From the NCBI RefSeq assembly GCF_051201015.1, contig NZ_JBPEHI010000002.1: 64,000 nt of DNA, one strand, 5' to 3'. Shown one piece after another: positions 9,795 through 19,265 of this stretch (the stretch's first letter is position 1; each line of letters opens with the position of its first letter). The notes beneath the pieces were generated by a model. The model was not told the DNA's origin. It worked only from the letters and a program-made list of their open reading frames with translations, and did no database searches. A program made the translations under genes and the position numbers. This stretch comes from Petrimonas sulfuriphila. GTDB lineage: Bacteria; Bacteroidota; Bacteroidia; Bacteroidales; Dysgonomonadaceae.

Positions 9795-10469
9795 TTATTT
9801 CTTAATTAATATATCGTCCACCATTCCATATTCTTTGGCTTCTGAAGCACTCATCCAGAAATCACGGTCCGAATCGCGAGACACTTCCTCGATGGGTCTT
9901 CCCGTATGTTTTGAAATGATGGCATTTAATTCCTGTTTTACCTTGGCAATTTCGCGAGCGGTAATCTCAATATCAGATGCCTGTCCCTGAACGCCGCCCA
10001 GCGGTTGGTGAATCATTACACGTGAGTGCGTGAGCGCAAAGCGTTTCTTGGATGTTCCGGCAACCAGCAGAACGGCGGCCATAGATGCTGCCATCCCGGT
10101 ACAGATGGTGGTTACGTTGCTGGAGATGAACTGCATGGTGTCATATATTCCATAACCGGCATAAACGGATCCACCGGGAGAATTGATGTAAATGGAGATG
10201 TCTTTTCCCTGATCAGCAGAGTCGAGATAAAGCAGCTGCGCCTGTATGACATTGGCGGTGTAATCGTCGATCTGAGTGCCGAGAAAGATGATCCGGTCCA
10301 TCATCAGACGTGAAAACACATCCATTTGGGCAACGTTCAACTGACGTTCTTCGATAATGGTCGGAGAGATGTATCCGCCACCTGCACTTATTATTTTTGT
10401 ATAGCCGTCCAATCGGGCACTGCTCATCCCAAGATGCTTGACGGCATATTTTCTGAAATCGTTTTGCAT
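9795..10469 (-). CDS. clpP: ATP-dependent Clp protease proteolytic subunit ClpP
   Basis: 224 aa with the serine-protease triad: Ser in GMAASMAAVLL, His in MIHQPLGG and Asp in the RDSDRDFW region. It forms the tetradecameric peptidase chamber partnered by ClpX. The ATG at 10469 is chosen over an alternative start at 10490 because it gives the usual MQNDFRKYAVKHLG N-terminus. It has its own promoter-like box and is followed closely by clpX. Confidence 0.96.
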   Translation of the reverse strand: MQNDFRKYAVKHLGMSSARLDGYTKIISAGGGYISPTIIEERQLNVAQMDVFSRLMMDRIIFLGTQIDDYTANVIQAQLLYLDSADQGKDISIYINSPGGSVYAGYGIYDTMQFISSNVTTICTGMAASMAAVLLVAGTSKKRFALTHSRVMIHQPLGGVQGQASDIEITAREIAKVKQELNAIISKHTGRPIEEVSRDSDRDFWMSASEAKEYGMVDDILIKK

Positions 10470-10558
10470 AATTTTTTGTTTTTTTATCACCGGTTTTACT
10501 CCTGATGCGATGTGTGTGATTTAGACAATCAACCATCGGAATATCGTTTTCCGTGAAA

Positions 10559-10590
10559 CAAAGATATTTATTTTTAGGAGATAATCTCCT
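10559..10590 (-). promoter_or_regulatory. clpP promoter -7 box and adjacent palindrome
   Basis: Reading the minus strand, TATCTTTG (10566-10559) matches the TAnnTTTG -7 consensus. Just upstream is a perfect 15-base palindrome (10576-10590, AGGAGAT-A-ATCTCCT) that could be an operator. It lacks a T tract, so it is less likely to be the tig terminator. Confidence 0.5.
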
Positions 10591-10607
10591 TGTTTACGCA
10601 GAAGATT

Positions 10608-11981
10608 TTATTTTTCTTCTTTGTCCTCCGACAGTAACTTCTCGAAATCTTTTGATGGAATTTCCTTCTCGTTGACTTTAACGGTTTGTTTGAGCCATTC
10701 CATCACTTTGTTTTCAACCAGCTGGTCGTACATGTTTCTGACCGTATTCTGGTCACCCAGCATCCGTTTAACATAGTTCTCCAACACGTCGGCGGGAACA
10801 TTGCTCATCCCGTATTGCGTGAATTGTGCTCTGGCAACCTCGGCTGCAAAGGTTTCCAGGTCGCTGTTTTCGATTTTAATGTCCTGTTCCTTTACAATTT
10901 TCTCTTTTGACAGGTGATATTTTAAATCTTCAGCGATTTTCGGGTAGTCGTTTTCGATCGTTTCCGCTGTGTTTTTTTCGTTGGCAACCAATAACCACCG
11001 TTTCAGGAAAACATCGGGAAATTCAACGTCTTTCAACTTTTTCAGGATCAGCTCACGTGCCGATTTCATAAACAGGTTATCTGCTGCCGGTTTGAACTGG
11101 TTGTTCAGTAATTCCGTGACTTTTACCTTGAATTCCTCTTCCGATGAAACCACACCTTCGCCCAACACTTTATCAAACAATTCCTGCTCCATAGCTGCTT
11201 CTTCGTACCGGGTAACTTCCTGGATCTCAAAAGAAAAGTCGGAGTCGACATCCGCTACGTTTTCTTTGGCGATCTGCAACAACGATGCTATTTCCGCAGC
11301 GTTGTTGTCATAGGCTGTTTTGGGGTTGAAGACGACAGTATCGCCCACCTTGGCACCCACAAACTTCTTTTTTGTCTCTTCATCCTTGATGTACGATGGC
11401 ATGATCATGCCGTTTTCGATTTCAATCAGGTTCTCTTTAGGTTCGCCGTTATCGATTTCCGATATCTTTCCTTTGATAAGATCGGTTTCGACCGTTTCGC
11501 CTTCCACTTTTTTATAGGAGCCGTAATTTTGTTTGTAGGCATCGTATTGTTTATCAAGGAAATCATCTTCCAGCTTGACGTTGTAATAAATGAGCGTGTC
11601 TCTTCTGTTGAGTGGAAGTTCAAATTCAGGAGCCAAAGCAACATCAAACTTAAATTCGAAATTTTCATCCTTGTCGAAATCGATGGTTTTTTGTTCTTCT
11701 TCGTTTGGCAGCGGCTCACCCAGGATATTCAGCTCGTTTTCTTTGATGTATTTGTATAATTCGTTGCTTACTAACTTGTTGATCTCTTCGGCAAGAATAG
11801 ATTTTCCATACATTTTCTGAATAATTCCTTTGGGAATTTTTCCTTGTCTAAAACCAGGGATATTGGCTTTTTGACGGAATTGATTCAGCGATTTGTCAAC
11901 GTTTTCCTGATAATCCGGTTTTTCTAATTCTATGGCGATGATGCCGTTTACATTGTCTGTTTTGTTGAGTGTTACCTTCAT
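10608..11981 (-). CDS. tig: Trigger factor, ribosome-associated chaperone
   Basis: 457 aa. The N-terminal ribosome-binding domain has a divergent signature loop around PGFRQGKIPKGII. A PPIase-like middle and a long helical C-terminal chaperone domain rich in charged residues follow. It binds nascent chains at the ribosome exit. It is the first gene of the tig-clpP-clpX cluster and has a good promoter upstream. The FKBP middle domain is weakly conserved, as in other Bacteroidetes trigger factors. Confidence 0.93.
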   Translation of the reverse strand: MKVTLNKTDNVNGIIAIELEKPDYQENVDKSLNQFRQKANIPGFRQGKIPKGIIQKMYGKSILAEEINKLVSNELYKYIKENELNILGEPLPNEEEQKTIDFDKDENFEFKFDVALAPEFELPLNRRDTLIYYNVKLEDDFLDKQYDAYKQNYGSYKKVEGETVETDLIKGKISEIDNGEPKENLIEIENGMIMPSYIKDEETKKKFVGAKVGDTVVFNPKTAYDNNAAEIASLLQIAKENVADVDSDFSFEIQEVTRYEEAAMEQELFDKVLGEGVVSSEEEFKVKVTELLNNQFKPAADNLFMKSARELILKKLKDVEFPDVFLKRWLLVANEKNTAETIENDYPKIAEDLKYHLSKEKIVKEQDIKIENSDLETFAAEVARAQFTQYGMSNVPADVLENYVKRMLGDQNTVRNMYDQLVENKVMEWLKQTVKVNEKEIPSKDFEKLLSEDKEEK

Positions 11982-12071
11982 TTGAACTGTTTATTTTACG
12001 CTTTATAAGTTTTGTTCCAGTTTGAAAATCAATCGATTTAAATAGTAAAACCGATTTTTTAAAATTGGATG

Positions 12072-12102
12072 CAAAAATACGCTTTATATTGATAACTGCA
12101 AA
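12072..12102 (-). promoter_or_regulatory. tig promoter (-33 TTTG, 19-bp spacer, -7 TATTTTTG)
   Basis: On the minus strand a TTTG element (12102-12099) and a TATTTTTG element (12079-12072) are 19 bp apart, matching the Bacteroidetes sigma-ABfr consensus TTTG-N19-21-TAnnTTTG. Confidence 0.65.
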
Positions 12103-12167
12103 AAATATTTGAGAGTTAATTATTTAAACAATGCAAAATAAGCCCTTCGCATTCACCCTATTTTAGC

Positions 12168-12175
12168 TATCTTTG
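12168..12175 (+). promoter_or_regulatory. Promoter -7 box for the CPBP protease gene
   Basis: TATCTTTG matches TAnnTTTG and sits 19 bp before the ATG at 12195. The -33 region only approximates the consensus (TTCG about 20 bp upstream). Confidence 0.5.
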
Positions 12176-12194
12176 CAGCTCGAAATTACAAAAC

Positions 12195-13085
12195 ATGCAA
12201 AAAATACTCGAACATAGCTCACAGCGTGCAAGAATTATCTACCTGCTTTTGTTCTCCCTGATGGGCTCATTTGTGGCCGGAGCCATCTTGTTCATGGCCG
12301 GAATTTCACTGCCATCCGCAGAGGGAAGCATCTGGTATTATCGGTTCAGCATTATCTTGCAGGATATTTTTGTGATGTTTCTGCCCGCTTACACTCTTTG
12401 TCTATGGATTGCGGATAAGCCGATGCAGATGATGGGGGTAAGGAAAACCCGAAAAATGTCGCAAGGTCTTCTGTACGGTTTTTTAATTTTTGGAGTTTCC
12501 TATCCCGCAATAGCGGTTATCGCTCAGTGGAATGAACAGATTGTGCTTCCTGACTCATTGACGGGAGTGGAGAATTGGATGCGGCAGATGGAGGACGCCG
12601 CCAAGGATGTTACCGATCTCTTCCTTTCGGGGGAAACCTTATCCGACTTGTTTTTGAATTTGTTGATTATTGCTGCTGCCGCCGCTTTTGTGGAAGAGAT
12701 TTTTTTCAGGGGTGCCTTGCAACAGCTTATCGAAAAATGGTTGCGTAACGGCCATGTGGCAGTGTGGACAGCCGCCTTTATTTTCAGTGCCATTCACTTG
12801 CAATTTTATGGTTTTCTCCCGCGACTGGTTATGGGGGCTGTGTTGGGGTACCTGTTTCTTTATTCACGAAATTTATGGATTCCCATGCTTTATCATTTTG
12901 TGAATAATGCGGCTGTGGTTGTGATCACGTACTTCTGGGGAGAAAGCAATTTTCTGGAACAACTGGAAGATAAGCCCCTGACGTGGGTTTCGTTTATTGT
13001 GATGATTGTGAGTGGGTTGTTGACCTATTTCCTGTTTTCACAATACAAGGTACAAGTTAAAGTTGAAAATGATGATTCAAATTAG
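12195..13085 (+). CDS. CPBP-family intramembrane metalloprotease (CAAX protease-like)
   Basis: 296 aa, about eight membrane segments. The CPBP/Abi signatures are present: EEIFFRG at about residue 167, then an FSAIHLQF motif and a HFVNNA motif near the C-terminus, which together supply the glutamate/histidine active site. It acts in the inner membrane; substrates are unknown. The gene overlaps the next one by 17 bp, suggesting an operon. Confidence 0.9.
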   Translation: MQKILEHSSQRARIIYLLLFSLMGSFVAGAILFMAGISLPSAEGSIWYYRFSIILQDIFVMFLPAYTLCLWIADKPMQMMGVRKTRKMSQGLLYGFLIFGVSYPAIAVIAQWNEQIVLPDSLTGVENWMRQMEDAAKDVTDLFLSGETLSDLFLNLLIIAAAAAFVEEIFFRGALQQLIEKWLRNGHVAVWTAAFIFSAIHLQFYGFLPRLVMGAVLGYLFLYSRNLWIPMLYHFVNNAAVVVITYFWGESNFLEQLEDKPLTWVSFIVMIVSGLLTYFLFSQYKVQVKVENDDSN

Positions 13086-13668
13086 AGACACTATATTATC
13101 AGACGATATTTTTGAAGAGCATTTTATTTGTCATTTAACCAAATGTAAAGGTGCTTGTTGTGTTGAAGGTGATTCTGGCGCGCCGTTGGAACAGGGGGAA
13201 TTTGAGCAAATACAGTCGATCCTGCCTGAGATATGGAACGATTTGTCGCCCAAGGCGCAGGCTCTTATTGAAGAACAGGGCATTGCTTATACCGATTATG
13301 ACGGTGAACTGGTAACATCCATCATCAACGGCCGGGAATGTGTGTTCACCTACTTTGATGCGGATGGTACATGCAAATGTTCCATTGAAAAAGCCTGCCG
13401 CGAAGGCCGTATTCAGGTGCAGAAACCCATTTCGTGCCACCTTTATCCCATACGTTTACAGAAGCTGAGCGAATTTACGGCAGTAAACTACAACCGTTGG
13501 TCGATATGCAAGCCCGCTGTGAAACTTGGAAAACGTGAAGGGGTAAAGATCTACGAGTTTCTTCGTGAGCCGCTTATACGTAGGTTCGGTGAAGAATGGT
13601 ACAACGAGGTTTGTGAAGCGGCAAAGTTGCTGGAAGAGGAGAAAAGAGCAGATAGCAGGGAGCCCTAG
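13069..13668 (+). CDS. DUF3109 family protein
   Basis: 199 aa matching the cysteine-rich DUF3109 family of Bacteroidetes. Cysteines cluster at HLTKCKGACC, in GTCKCSIEKAC and in ISCHLYPIR, which suggests a metal- or Fe-S-binding site. Function is unknown. The ATG at 13069 is used; a TTG at 13063 would add two residues. It overlaps the CPBP gene by 17 bp and its stop overlaps that of the convergent GT39 gene by a few bases. Confidence 0.85.
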   Translation: MMIQIRDTILSDDIFEEHFICHLTKCKGACCVEGDSGAPLEQGEFEQIQSILPEIWNDLSPKAQALIEEQGIAYTDYDGELVTSIINGRECVFTYFDADGTCKCSIEKACREGRIQVQKPISCHLYPIRLQKLSEFTAVNYNRWSICKPAVKLGKREGVKIYEFLREPLIRRFGEEWYNEVCEAAKLLEEEKRADSREP

Positions 13669-15251
13669 AAAATATCCATTGCCTTTTTCTTTTCTTCAAT
13701 CATTTTATAAAACACGGGTGTTACATCTGTTTTCGGTTGGCTAAGAAGATAGATCCGGGTTCCGTATTCATCGGCATATTTATTTTCAATTTTGCCTTTC
13801 AGGTGAACACTCCTGAACAGGTTGAGGGTTGTGCTGTCGGGTTCCGGACCGATCCAGATAATGTTTAGAATAACTGGATAATGCGGAATCCAAAAAATGT
13901 AATCGGTACTTAACGAGTAGGCTTCCGGCACTTTATCCCTGTTGTAATAATTTATAGCTCCCGCAAGGCCGTAATTGTCACAGAACAGGAGTGTTGATTG
14001 TTTCTCTTTATCAGGGATTTGATTGTAAGCCTCTCTTGTTTTTGCGGCCAGTTCTTTCCAACCGGTCATATTGGCAAAATCTTGAGGAAGTTGACGCTGG
14101 GAACCATCCTCCCAGTCGAGTAGCCCCATCTTGTTATAGAACTCCTGATTTTCCGCGATGTATTTGGGAGAGTGGTAGGGCATGATGTAAGGGCCGAGAA
14201 AAAGGAAAGCACCCATGCTCAGCCCTCCCAGCAACGAGAATACCACAACCCTGCCTTTCCCGATCATGCGTTCCGGATAAACACTGCCAAAAGCCAGCAA
14301 AACGGGATAAAGCCCCAGCGCATAATAACTCTTCGCCCTGCAAAGGGTGAACAGTGTAAGGACGACAAGGAAAGTTATTCCGATGAACCGGAATTGGCGA
14401 AAAGGCTTGTAAAAGATAAACGACCAGAACGCAGCCAAGACAGGAAATACTCCAAACATCAAAAAACGGGGTTGGGTAATTAAAAACTTTGCATGACTGA
14501 TGTGAGACAGCTGGCTTTCGTTCAGCGCTTTCATGTGATGAAAGGCCGGCAGGTTATTGTTGGCTTGCCAGATAATATTGGGCAGGATTAGCAGCAGGCA
14601 GATTCCCGCAGCATAATAGAAATATCTATGGGTTAAAATTTTCCTTTGAGAAGAAAGAAGTAACCCAATTAACAACCCCGCGATAAGAAAAAACACCGTG
14701 TATTTATTGTTGATAGCTAGTGCACAGATAACCCCTGACATGAGCAACCATTTGTTGTTTTGGGAAGTGATAAATTTGACGAGCGTGTAAAAAATGATTG
14801 TCCACACAAGGATATCGAAAGCGTTTGGGTGAAAAAGGATATTAAGTCGGGAAAAAGGAGAAAAAATCAGCAAAACTGAGGCAAGCATCTTGGCCGGAAG
14901 CCCTCCTTTCAGTTCCTCCACCAGGAACCAAACCATCACGACCGTTAACGTGCCGAAGAGGGCAGGAAAGAAACGTACCCAGAATAACCCTCCACCCAAC
15001 AACTGGATTATTGCGGCAATCCACGAGGTAAAAGGAGGCACTGAAATGTACCCCGCAGCCGGATGAAAAGCCTGGTCGAGATAGAGAAACTCATCGCGGT
15101 GCAGTTCGTATTCCGGATTGACCATGACGTACTGCAAAACAAATTTGACAAGAACCAAAAGAAACAGCATGCCGTAGCGGGAGAAAAGGGAAAATATCCT
15201 CTTTATTTTCTTTTGGCCGGTCGATACGCAATTTTTTTTATCAGCATTCAC
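13665..15251 (-). CDS. GT39/ArnT-like membrane glycosyltransferase
   Basis: 528 aa polytopic membrane protein with the dolichyl-phosphate-mannose-protein mannosyltransferase/ArnT fold. A first periplasmic loop carries the acidic pair in ELHRDEFLYLDQA, followed by about ten further membrane helices and a soluble C-terminal periplasmic domain. The family transfers a sugar from a polyprenyl-phosphate donor in the periplasm; acceptor and sugar cannot be read from sequence. A donor-making GT2 enzyme is encoded at 62.6 kb. It overlaps the upstream DUF4375 gene by 4 bp. Confidence 0.85.
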   Translation of the reverse strand: MNADKKNCVSTGQKKIKRIFSLFSRYGMLFLLVLVKFVLQYVMVNPEYELHRDEFLYLDQAFHPAAGYISVPPFTSWIAAIIQLLGGGLFWVRFFPALFGTLTVVMVWFLVEELKGGLPAKMLASVLLIFSPFSRLNILFHPNAFDILVWTIIFYTLVKFITSQNNKWLLMSGVICALAINNKYTVFFLIAGLLIGLLLSSQRKILTHRYFYYAAGICLLLILPNIIWQANNNLPAFHHMKALNESQLSHISHAKFLITQPRFLMFGVFPVLAAFWSFIFYKPFRQFRFIGITFLVVLTLFTLCRAKSYYALGLYPVLLAFGSVYPERMIGKGRVVVFSLLGGLSMGAFLFLGPYIMPYHSPKYIAENQEFYNKMGLLDWEDGSQRQLPQDFANMTGWKELAAKTREAYNQIPDKEKQSTLLFCDNYGLAGAINYYNRDKVPEAYSLSTDYIFWIPHYPVILNIIWIGPEPDSTTLNLFRSVHLKGKIENKYADEYGTRIYLLSQPKTDVTPVFYKMIEEKKKAMDIF

Positions 15252-15748
15252 TTGACCACTTCCGCAAAATCTTCCATGTTTTCATCCACGTATGCTGCAA
15301 TAACAGAAGTCTCTTCCTCTTCTATTTCCATATACTTTTCTTCCAATTCATCGAACTGTTCGAATTGTTCATACATGGCCATGAATTCCTCTTCGGTGGT
15401 GTCACGCTCGAGTTCAGCCCGGTGGCTATCGTAAATTTCCTTGGCTTTGTACAGGATTTTCGATAACCCTTTAGCTCCCATCGACTTCAAGGCCTTCGCC
15501 GCAGGGTTGTCAAAAAGGTACCCGCCGTATCCGTTCTGGATCAACTGCACGAAACCCCCTTCGCGCACTTCGTCCGTAAAAAACCGGAAAGCCAGAAGCG
15601 TGTGTTGGTAACCATTTAGCTTATGCATGTTCTCTGCCGTAATGCCCCCGTCTAACACTTCCAGGTAAGCATCGGTAAACACCTTCAGAAATTCATCCAT
15701 GCCTTTTTCGGCTGCCTTGATAATCTTTTGTTCGGGAATTTGAATCAT
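15248..15748 (-). CDS. DUF4375 (DMP19-like) protein
   Basis: 166 aa. It shows the DMP19/DUF4375 pattern (LNGYQHTLLAFRFFTDEVREGGFVQ split over residues 43-67, then QNGYGGYLFDNPAA) followed by a very acidic tail. Some relatives are small regulatory or DNA-mimic proteins, but the role here is unknown. It overlaps the GT39 gene start (ATGA), indicating translational coupling. Confidence 0.75.
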   Translation of the reverse strand: MIQIPEQKIIKAAEKGMDEFLKVFTDAYLEVLDGGITAENMHKLNGYQHTLLAFRFFTDEVREGGFVQLIQNGYGGYLFDNPAAKALKSMGAKGLSKILYKAKEIYDSHRAELERDTTEEEFMAMYEQFEQFDELEEKYMEIEEEETSVIAAYVDENMEDFAEVVK

Positions 15749-15810
15749 ATTACTTCACGTTTTATTTGTTTTTAATAAATTTTGAAGGTGTTACCTGCCG
15801 TATAAAAAAC

Positions 15811-16083
15811 TCATCGGTGTGAAAATAGCTGGATGAAGAAAAAAAGTAGGGCTGCCACAACAATAATCAGGGAGACAATGGCAATAATTTGATATTGCCG
15901 TTTTTTTTGTGAAGAAATTTCCTCAGCTTTTTCTATTTCAACGCTTTCCATGTTCCGTAAGTATTCTTCCGTTATGCGCGGCCGCTTATGCGACCTGAAT
16001 CTTCCGCCTCCGACCTCCTTTCTTTGTGTGCGGTTTAGCTCCAGCTTCTTTATCATGTCCAGCATGTGTCCTTCACCACCCAT
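15811..16083 (-). CDS. Small single-pass membrane protein, function unknown
   Basis: 90 aa from the ATG at 16083. A basic N-terminal half (RTQRKEVGGGRFRSHKRPR) is followed by one C-terminal membrane helix of about 22 residues, so it is probably tail-anchored or an N-in single-pass protein. The frame stays open upstream to 16245, but that would overlap the divergent DUF1015 gene. A promoter with -33 TTG and -7 TAACTTTG separated by 21 bp supports the shorter start. Confidence 0.65.
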   Translation of the reverse strand: MGGEGHMLDMIKKLELNRTQRKEVGGGRFRSHKRPRITEEYLRNMESVEIEKAEEISSQKKRQYQIIAIVSLIIVVAALLFFFIQLFSHR

Positions 16084-16109
16084 AATACTAAGTGTTTGAT
16101 TGCTCACAC

Positions 16110-16166
16110 CAAAGTTAAACAATTTCGCTGAATAACTACAAGGTTGGGAAAAAAACAGTACTTTTG
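16110..16166. promoter_or_regulatory. Divergent promoter region (small membrane protein / DUF1015)
   Basis: Minus strand: TAACTTTG at 16117-16110, with TTG at 16141-16139 (21-bp spacer). Plus strand: TACTTTTG at 16159-16166, 35 bp before the DUF1015 ATG. Both match TAnnTTTG. Confidence 0.55.
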
Positions 16167-16200
16167 CAGCAGTATTCACAAATAATATTAATCTTAAACA

Positions 16201-17445
16201 ATGGCAATTATTAAACCATTCAAGGGTGTTCGTCCACCCAAACAATTCGTAAAAGAGGTTGCATCGCGTCCGTATGATGTGCTAAATTCTGACGAGGCCC
16301 GCCGGGAAGCCGAAGGAAATGAAAAATCGCTCTATCGAATCATTAAACCGGAAATTGAATTTCCGGTTGGAAAAGATGAACACGACGAGGATGTGTACGC
16401 GAAGGCTGCAGAGAATTTCCGGTTGTTTCAAGACAAAGGCTGGTTGGTGCAGGACGAAAAAGAAATGTATTACGTGTATGCACAGACAATGAACGGCAAG
16501 ACGCAATATGGCCTGGTGGTCGGTGCTTACGTGGAAGATTACATAAACGGTAAAATCAAGAAACATGAGTTAACCCGGCGCGATAAAGAAGAAGACCGGA
16601 TGAAGCATGTGCGTGTGAACGATGCCAATATTGAACCCGTATTTTTTGCTTACCATTACAATGAAGAGATTAATGCCATAATAGCGCGGATTATCAGGCA
16701 GGAAGCTGAATATGATTTTATTTCCGTAGACGGTGTGGGACACCATTTCTGGCTGATTGACAATGATACCGATATCCGCCGCATTACCGAAATTTTCGCC
16801 ACTTTCCCGGCCATGTATATTGCTGATGGACACCACCGCTCCGCAGCGGCTGCCCTTGTAGGTGCTGAAAAGGCAAAGAATAATCCTTACCACAGGGGGG
16901 ATGAGGAGTATAACTATTTTATGGCGGTCTGTTTTCCGGACAATCAGTTGACAATTATCGATTACAACCGGGTGGTAAAGGATTTGAACGGATTATCCCC
17001 TGACGCATTTTTGAAAAAACTGGAAAAGAATTTCCTGGTTGAGCCTACCGGTTCCGAAATACAGAAACCCGGAAACTTACACAACTTCTCGGTATATCTC
17101 GACGGACGTTCATTCAGTGTGACGGCAAAACCCGGAACCTATGACGATAACGACCCTATAGGTGCACTGGATGTAACGGTTACATCCCTCCTTATCCTGG
17201 ACGAGATTTTGGGAATAAAAGACCTGCGTTCCGATAAGCGTATTGATTTCGTGGGGGGAATCCGTGGCTTGGGAGAATTGAAAAAACGGGTGGACACCGG
17301 AGAAATGGCATTGGCGATAGCACTTTATCCTGTATCCATGAAGCAGTTGATGGATATTGCTGATTCTGGAAACATCATGCCTCCCAAAACAACGTGGTTT
17401 GAACCGAAACTTCGTTCAGGCCTGGTAATCCATAAACTTTCGTAA
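16201..17445 (+). CDS. DUF1015 family protein
   Basis: 414 aa, full length for DUF1015 (starts MAIIKPFKGVRPPK, motifs SRPYDVL, YIADGHHRSAAAA). In other genomes the family often sits near serine or phosphoserine metabolism genes, but no catalytic role is proven. It is 13 bp upstream of the M20 peptidase, so the two are probably co-transcribed. Confidence 0.85.
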   Translation: MAIIKPFKGVRPPKQFVKEVASRPYDVLNSDEARREAEGNEKSLYRIIKPEIEFPVGKDEHDEDVYAKAAENFRLFQDKGWLVQDEKEMYYVYAQTMNGKTQYGLVVGAYVEDYINGKIKKHELTRRDKEEDRMKHVRVNDANIEPVFFAYHYNEEINAIIARIIRQEAEYDFISVDGVGHHFWLIDNDTDIRRITEIFATFPAMYIADGHHRSAAAALVGAEKAKNNPYHRGDEEYNYFMAVCFPDNQLTIIDYNRVVKDLNGLSPDAFLKKLEKNFLVEPTGSEIQKPGNLHNFSVYLDGRSFSVTAKPGTYDDNDPIGALDVTVTSLLILDEILGIKDLRSDKRIDFVGGIRGLGELKKRVDTGEMALAIALYPVSMKQLMDIADSGNIMPPKTTWFEPKLRSGLVIHKLS

Positions 17446-17458
17446 ATCACAGGGAATA

Positions 17459-18679
17459 ATGCCCAAAGTAACAGACCGGATGGAAATGGTAAATAATGCG
17501 GTAATGATAAGAAAAGAATCGGAAAAAATTTTTACCGAAATTGTCGGACATTACCGCTATTTACATCAACATCCCGAGCTTTCCTATAAAGAAGAAAATA
17601 CGGCAAGGTACATTACGGAGTTTTTGGATATCGAAAAAATTCCGTACCGCAGAAATATCGGAGGATATGGAATTCTGGCGTGGGTCGTAGGTGAAAAAGA
17701 AGGGGGTGGAAAAACCGCCGCTTTTGTTGCCGATATGGATGCTTTGCCTGTACACGAAAAAAATGATGTGCCGTATAAATCGGTGACCGATGGTATCATG
17801 CATGCCTGCGGCCACGATTCACACACGGCATCGTTGATGGGGACAGCCAAAATAGTGAATTCGCTGCGAAGTGAATTTTCCGGCACGGTATTGTTTGTGT
17901 TTCAACCTGGAGAGGAACAATCGCCCGGTGGAGCCGCCTTGATGTTAAAAGACGGCGTTTTCCGGGATTTTAACCCTGATTTCGTAATAAAACAGCATGC
18001 TTATGTGGACTTACCAGCCGGAATGGTGGCATTCCAAACCGGAACGGTAATGGCATCTGCCGATGAAATTCACATTAAGGTAAAAGGAGAGGGTGGCCAC
18101 GGCGCATTACCTCACGAACTGAACGATACGGTGCTGGCTGCTTCGAACATCCTTATTGCCCTTCAACAAGTGGTAAGCCGTCGCAGAAATCCGTTTCAAC
18201 CCATGACACTTTCTTTCGGGAAATTCATTGCCGACGGTGCAACCAACGTTATTCCTTCGGAAGTAGTGCTTGCCGGCTCACTCAGGTGTATGGACGAAAG
18301 CGAACGACAGAAGATGCTTGGTGTCATCCCGCAAATTATTGATTCGGTATCTGCTGCCTATGGGTGTAGCTGTGAGATTGTTATGCCTGAAGGTTATCCG
18401 TGCACCGTCAGTCATGCTGCTGTAACTGAAAAAGTACGTTCGCAGGCTATTGATTTTTTAGGCGAAGCCGGGGTTTCGGAGTACCCCGTACGCATGACAG
18501 CAGAGGATTTTGGCTTTTTTTCCCAGCAATATCCGTGCTGTTTTTATCGGTTTGGTGTGGCCGACAGAAGCGGGGCTTGCGGCAAGCTTCACTCATCCAA
18601 TTTTCTCATCGACGAAAAGGCATTGTTAACCGCTTCATCGTTATTTGCTTTTATTGCTCTCGATTCACTTGAAAGGTAA
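17459..18679 (+). CDS. M20-family amidohydrolase (hippurate/IAA-amino-acid hydrolase type)
   Basis: 406 aa. Metal-binding motifs of the M20D group are visible: HQHPELSYKE, ACGHDSHTASLMG, the catalytic FQPGEEQSPGG, and a KQHAYVDLPAG segment. The dimerisation domain (GGHGALPHELND) interrupts the catalytic domain. It likely hydrolyses N-acyl amino acids or related amides in the cytoplasm; the substrate is not determinable. The Lrp-type regulator follows after 89 bp. Confidence 0.92.
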   Translation: MPKVTDRMEMVNNAVMIRKESEKIFTEIVGHYRYLHQHPELSYKEENTARYITEFLDIEKIPYRRNIGGYGILAWVVGEKEGGGKTAAFVADMDALPVHEKNDVPYKSVTDGIMHACGHDSHTASLMGTAKIVNSLRSEFSGTVLFVFQPGEEQSPGGAALMLKDGVFRDFNPDFVIKQHAYVDLPAGMVAFQTGTVMASADEIHIKVKGEGGHGALPHELNDTVLAASNILIALQQVVSRRRNPFQPMTLSFGKFIADGATNVIPSEVVLAGSLRCMDESERQKMLGVIPQIIDSVSAAYGCSCEIVMPEGYPCTVSHAAVTEKVRSQAIDFLGEAGVSEYPVRMTAEDFGFFSQQYPCCFYRFGVADRSGACGKLHSSNFLIDEKALLTASSLFAFIALDSLER

Positions 18680-18719
18680 TAATTTATTCGTTTTTTGCTG
18701 TTAGGAACCTGTTTTTTTA

Positions 18720-18727
18720 TATTTTTG
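18720..18727 (+). promoter_or_regulatory. Promoter -7 box for the Lrp-type regulator and possibly the mannan operon
   Basis: TATTTTTG matches TAnnTTTG and lies 41 bp before the ATG at 18769. TTTG at 18694-18697 is 22 bp upstream, one base longer than typical. Confidence 0.5.
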
Positions 18728-18768
18728 TAAAAAAATAATCATTTTTCTAACAAATTAAAAGTATAACT

Positions 18769-19233
18769 ATGGCTTATCATGATTTAGACGAACTGGATGG
18801 AAAAATCCTGAAACTTATTGTAAACAACGCACGAATTCCCTTTCTTGAAGTAGCCCGCGAATGTGGTGTGTCGGGTGCAGCCATTCACCAACGCGTACAG
18901 AAATTAGTCAATTTAGGCGTTATCAAGGGATCTGAATTTATCCTTGATGCTGAAAAGATAGGTTACGAAACGTGTGCTTATGTGGGGTTGTTTCTTGTAT
19001 CGCCTTCGTCTTTCGATAGCGTAGTGAAAGAATTGGAGAAAATCCCCGAAGTGGTGGAGTGTTATTACACTACCGGGCAGTATGACCTGTTAATTAAAGT
19101 GTTCGCTAAAAACAACAAAGATCTACTTCGTATTATCCACAGTCAGCTTCAACCTCTTGGTCTGGCCAGAACCGAAACGTTGATGTGCTTCAAAGATGCC
19201 TTTCGCAAGAAATTGCCGATAGATTTTTCGTAA
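18769..19233 (+). CDS. Lrp/AsnC-family transcriptional regulator
   Basis: 154 aa. An N-terminal winged helix (DLDELDGKILKLIVNNARIP, then VSGAAIHQRVQKLVNLGVI) precedes a C-terminal RAM ligand-binding domain with the glycine turn TTGQYDLLIKVF. The family forms octamers responding to amino acids. Its stop is only 33 bp before the GH76 start with no terminator between, so read-through into the mannan operon is possible. Confidence 0.92.
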   Translation: MAYHDLDELDGKILKLIVNNARIPFLEVARECGVSGAAIHQRVQKLVNLGVIKGSEFILDAEKIGYETCAYVGLFLVSPSSFDSVVKELEKIPEVVECYYTTGQYDLLIKVFAKNNKDLLRIIHSQLQPLGLARTETLMCFKDAFRKKLPIDFS

Positions 19234-19265
19234 AAAAATTATTACCTGTTTTATTTCAAAGTCAG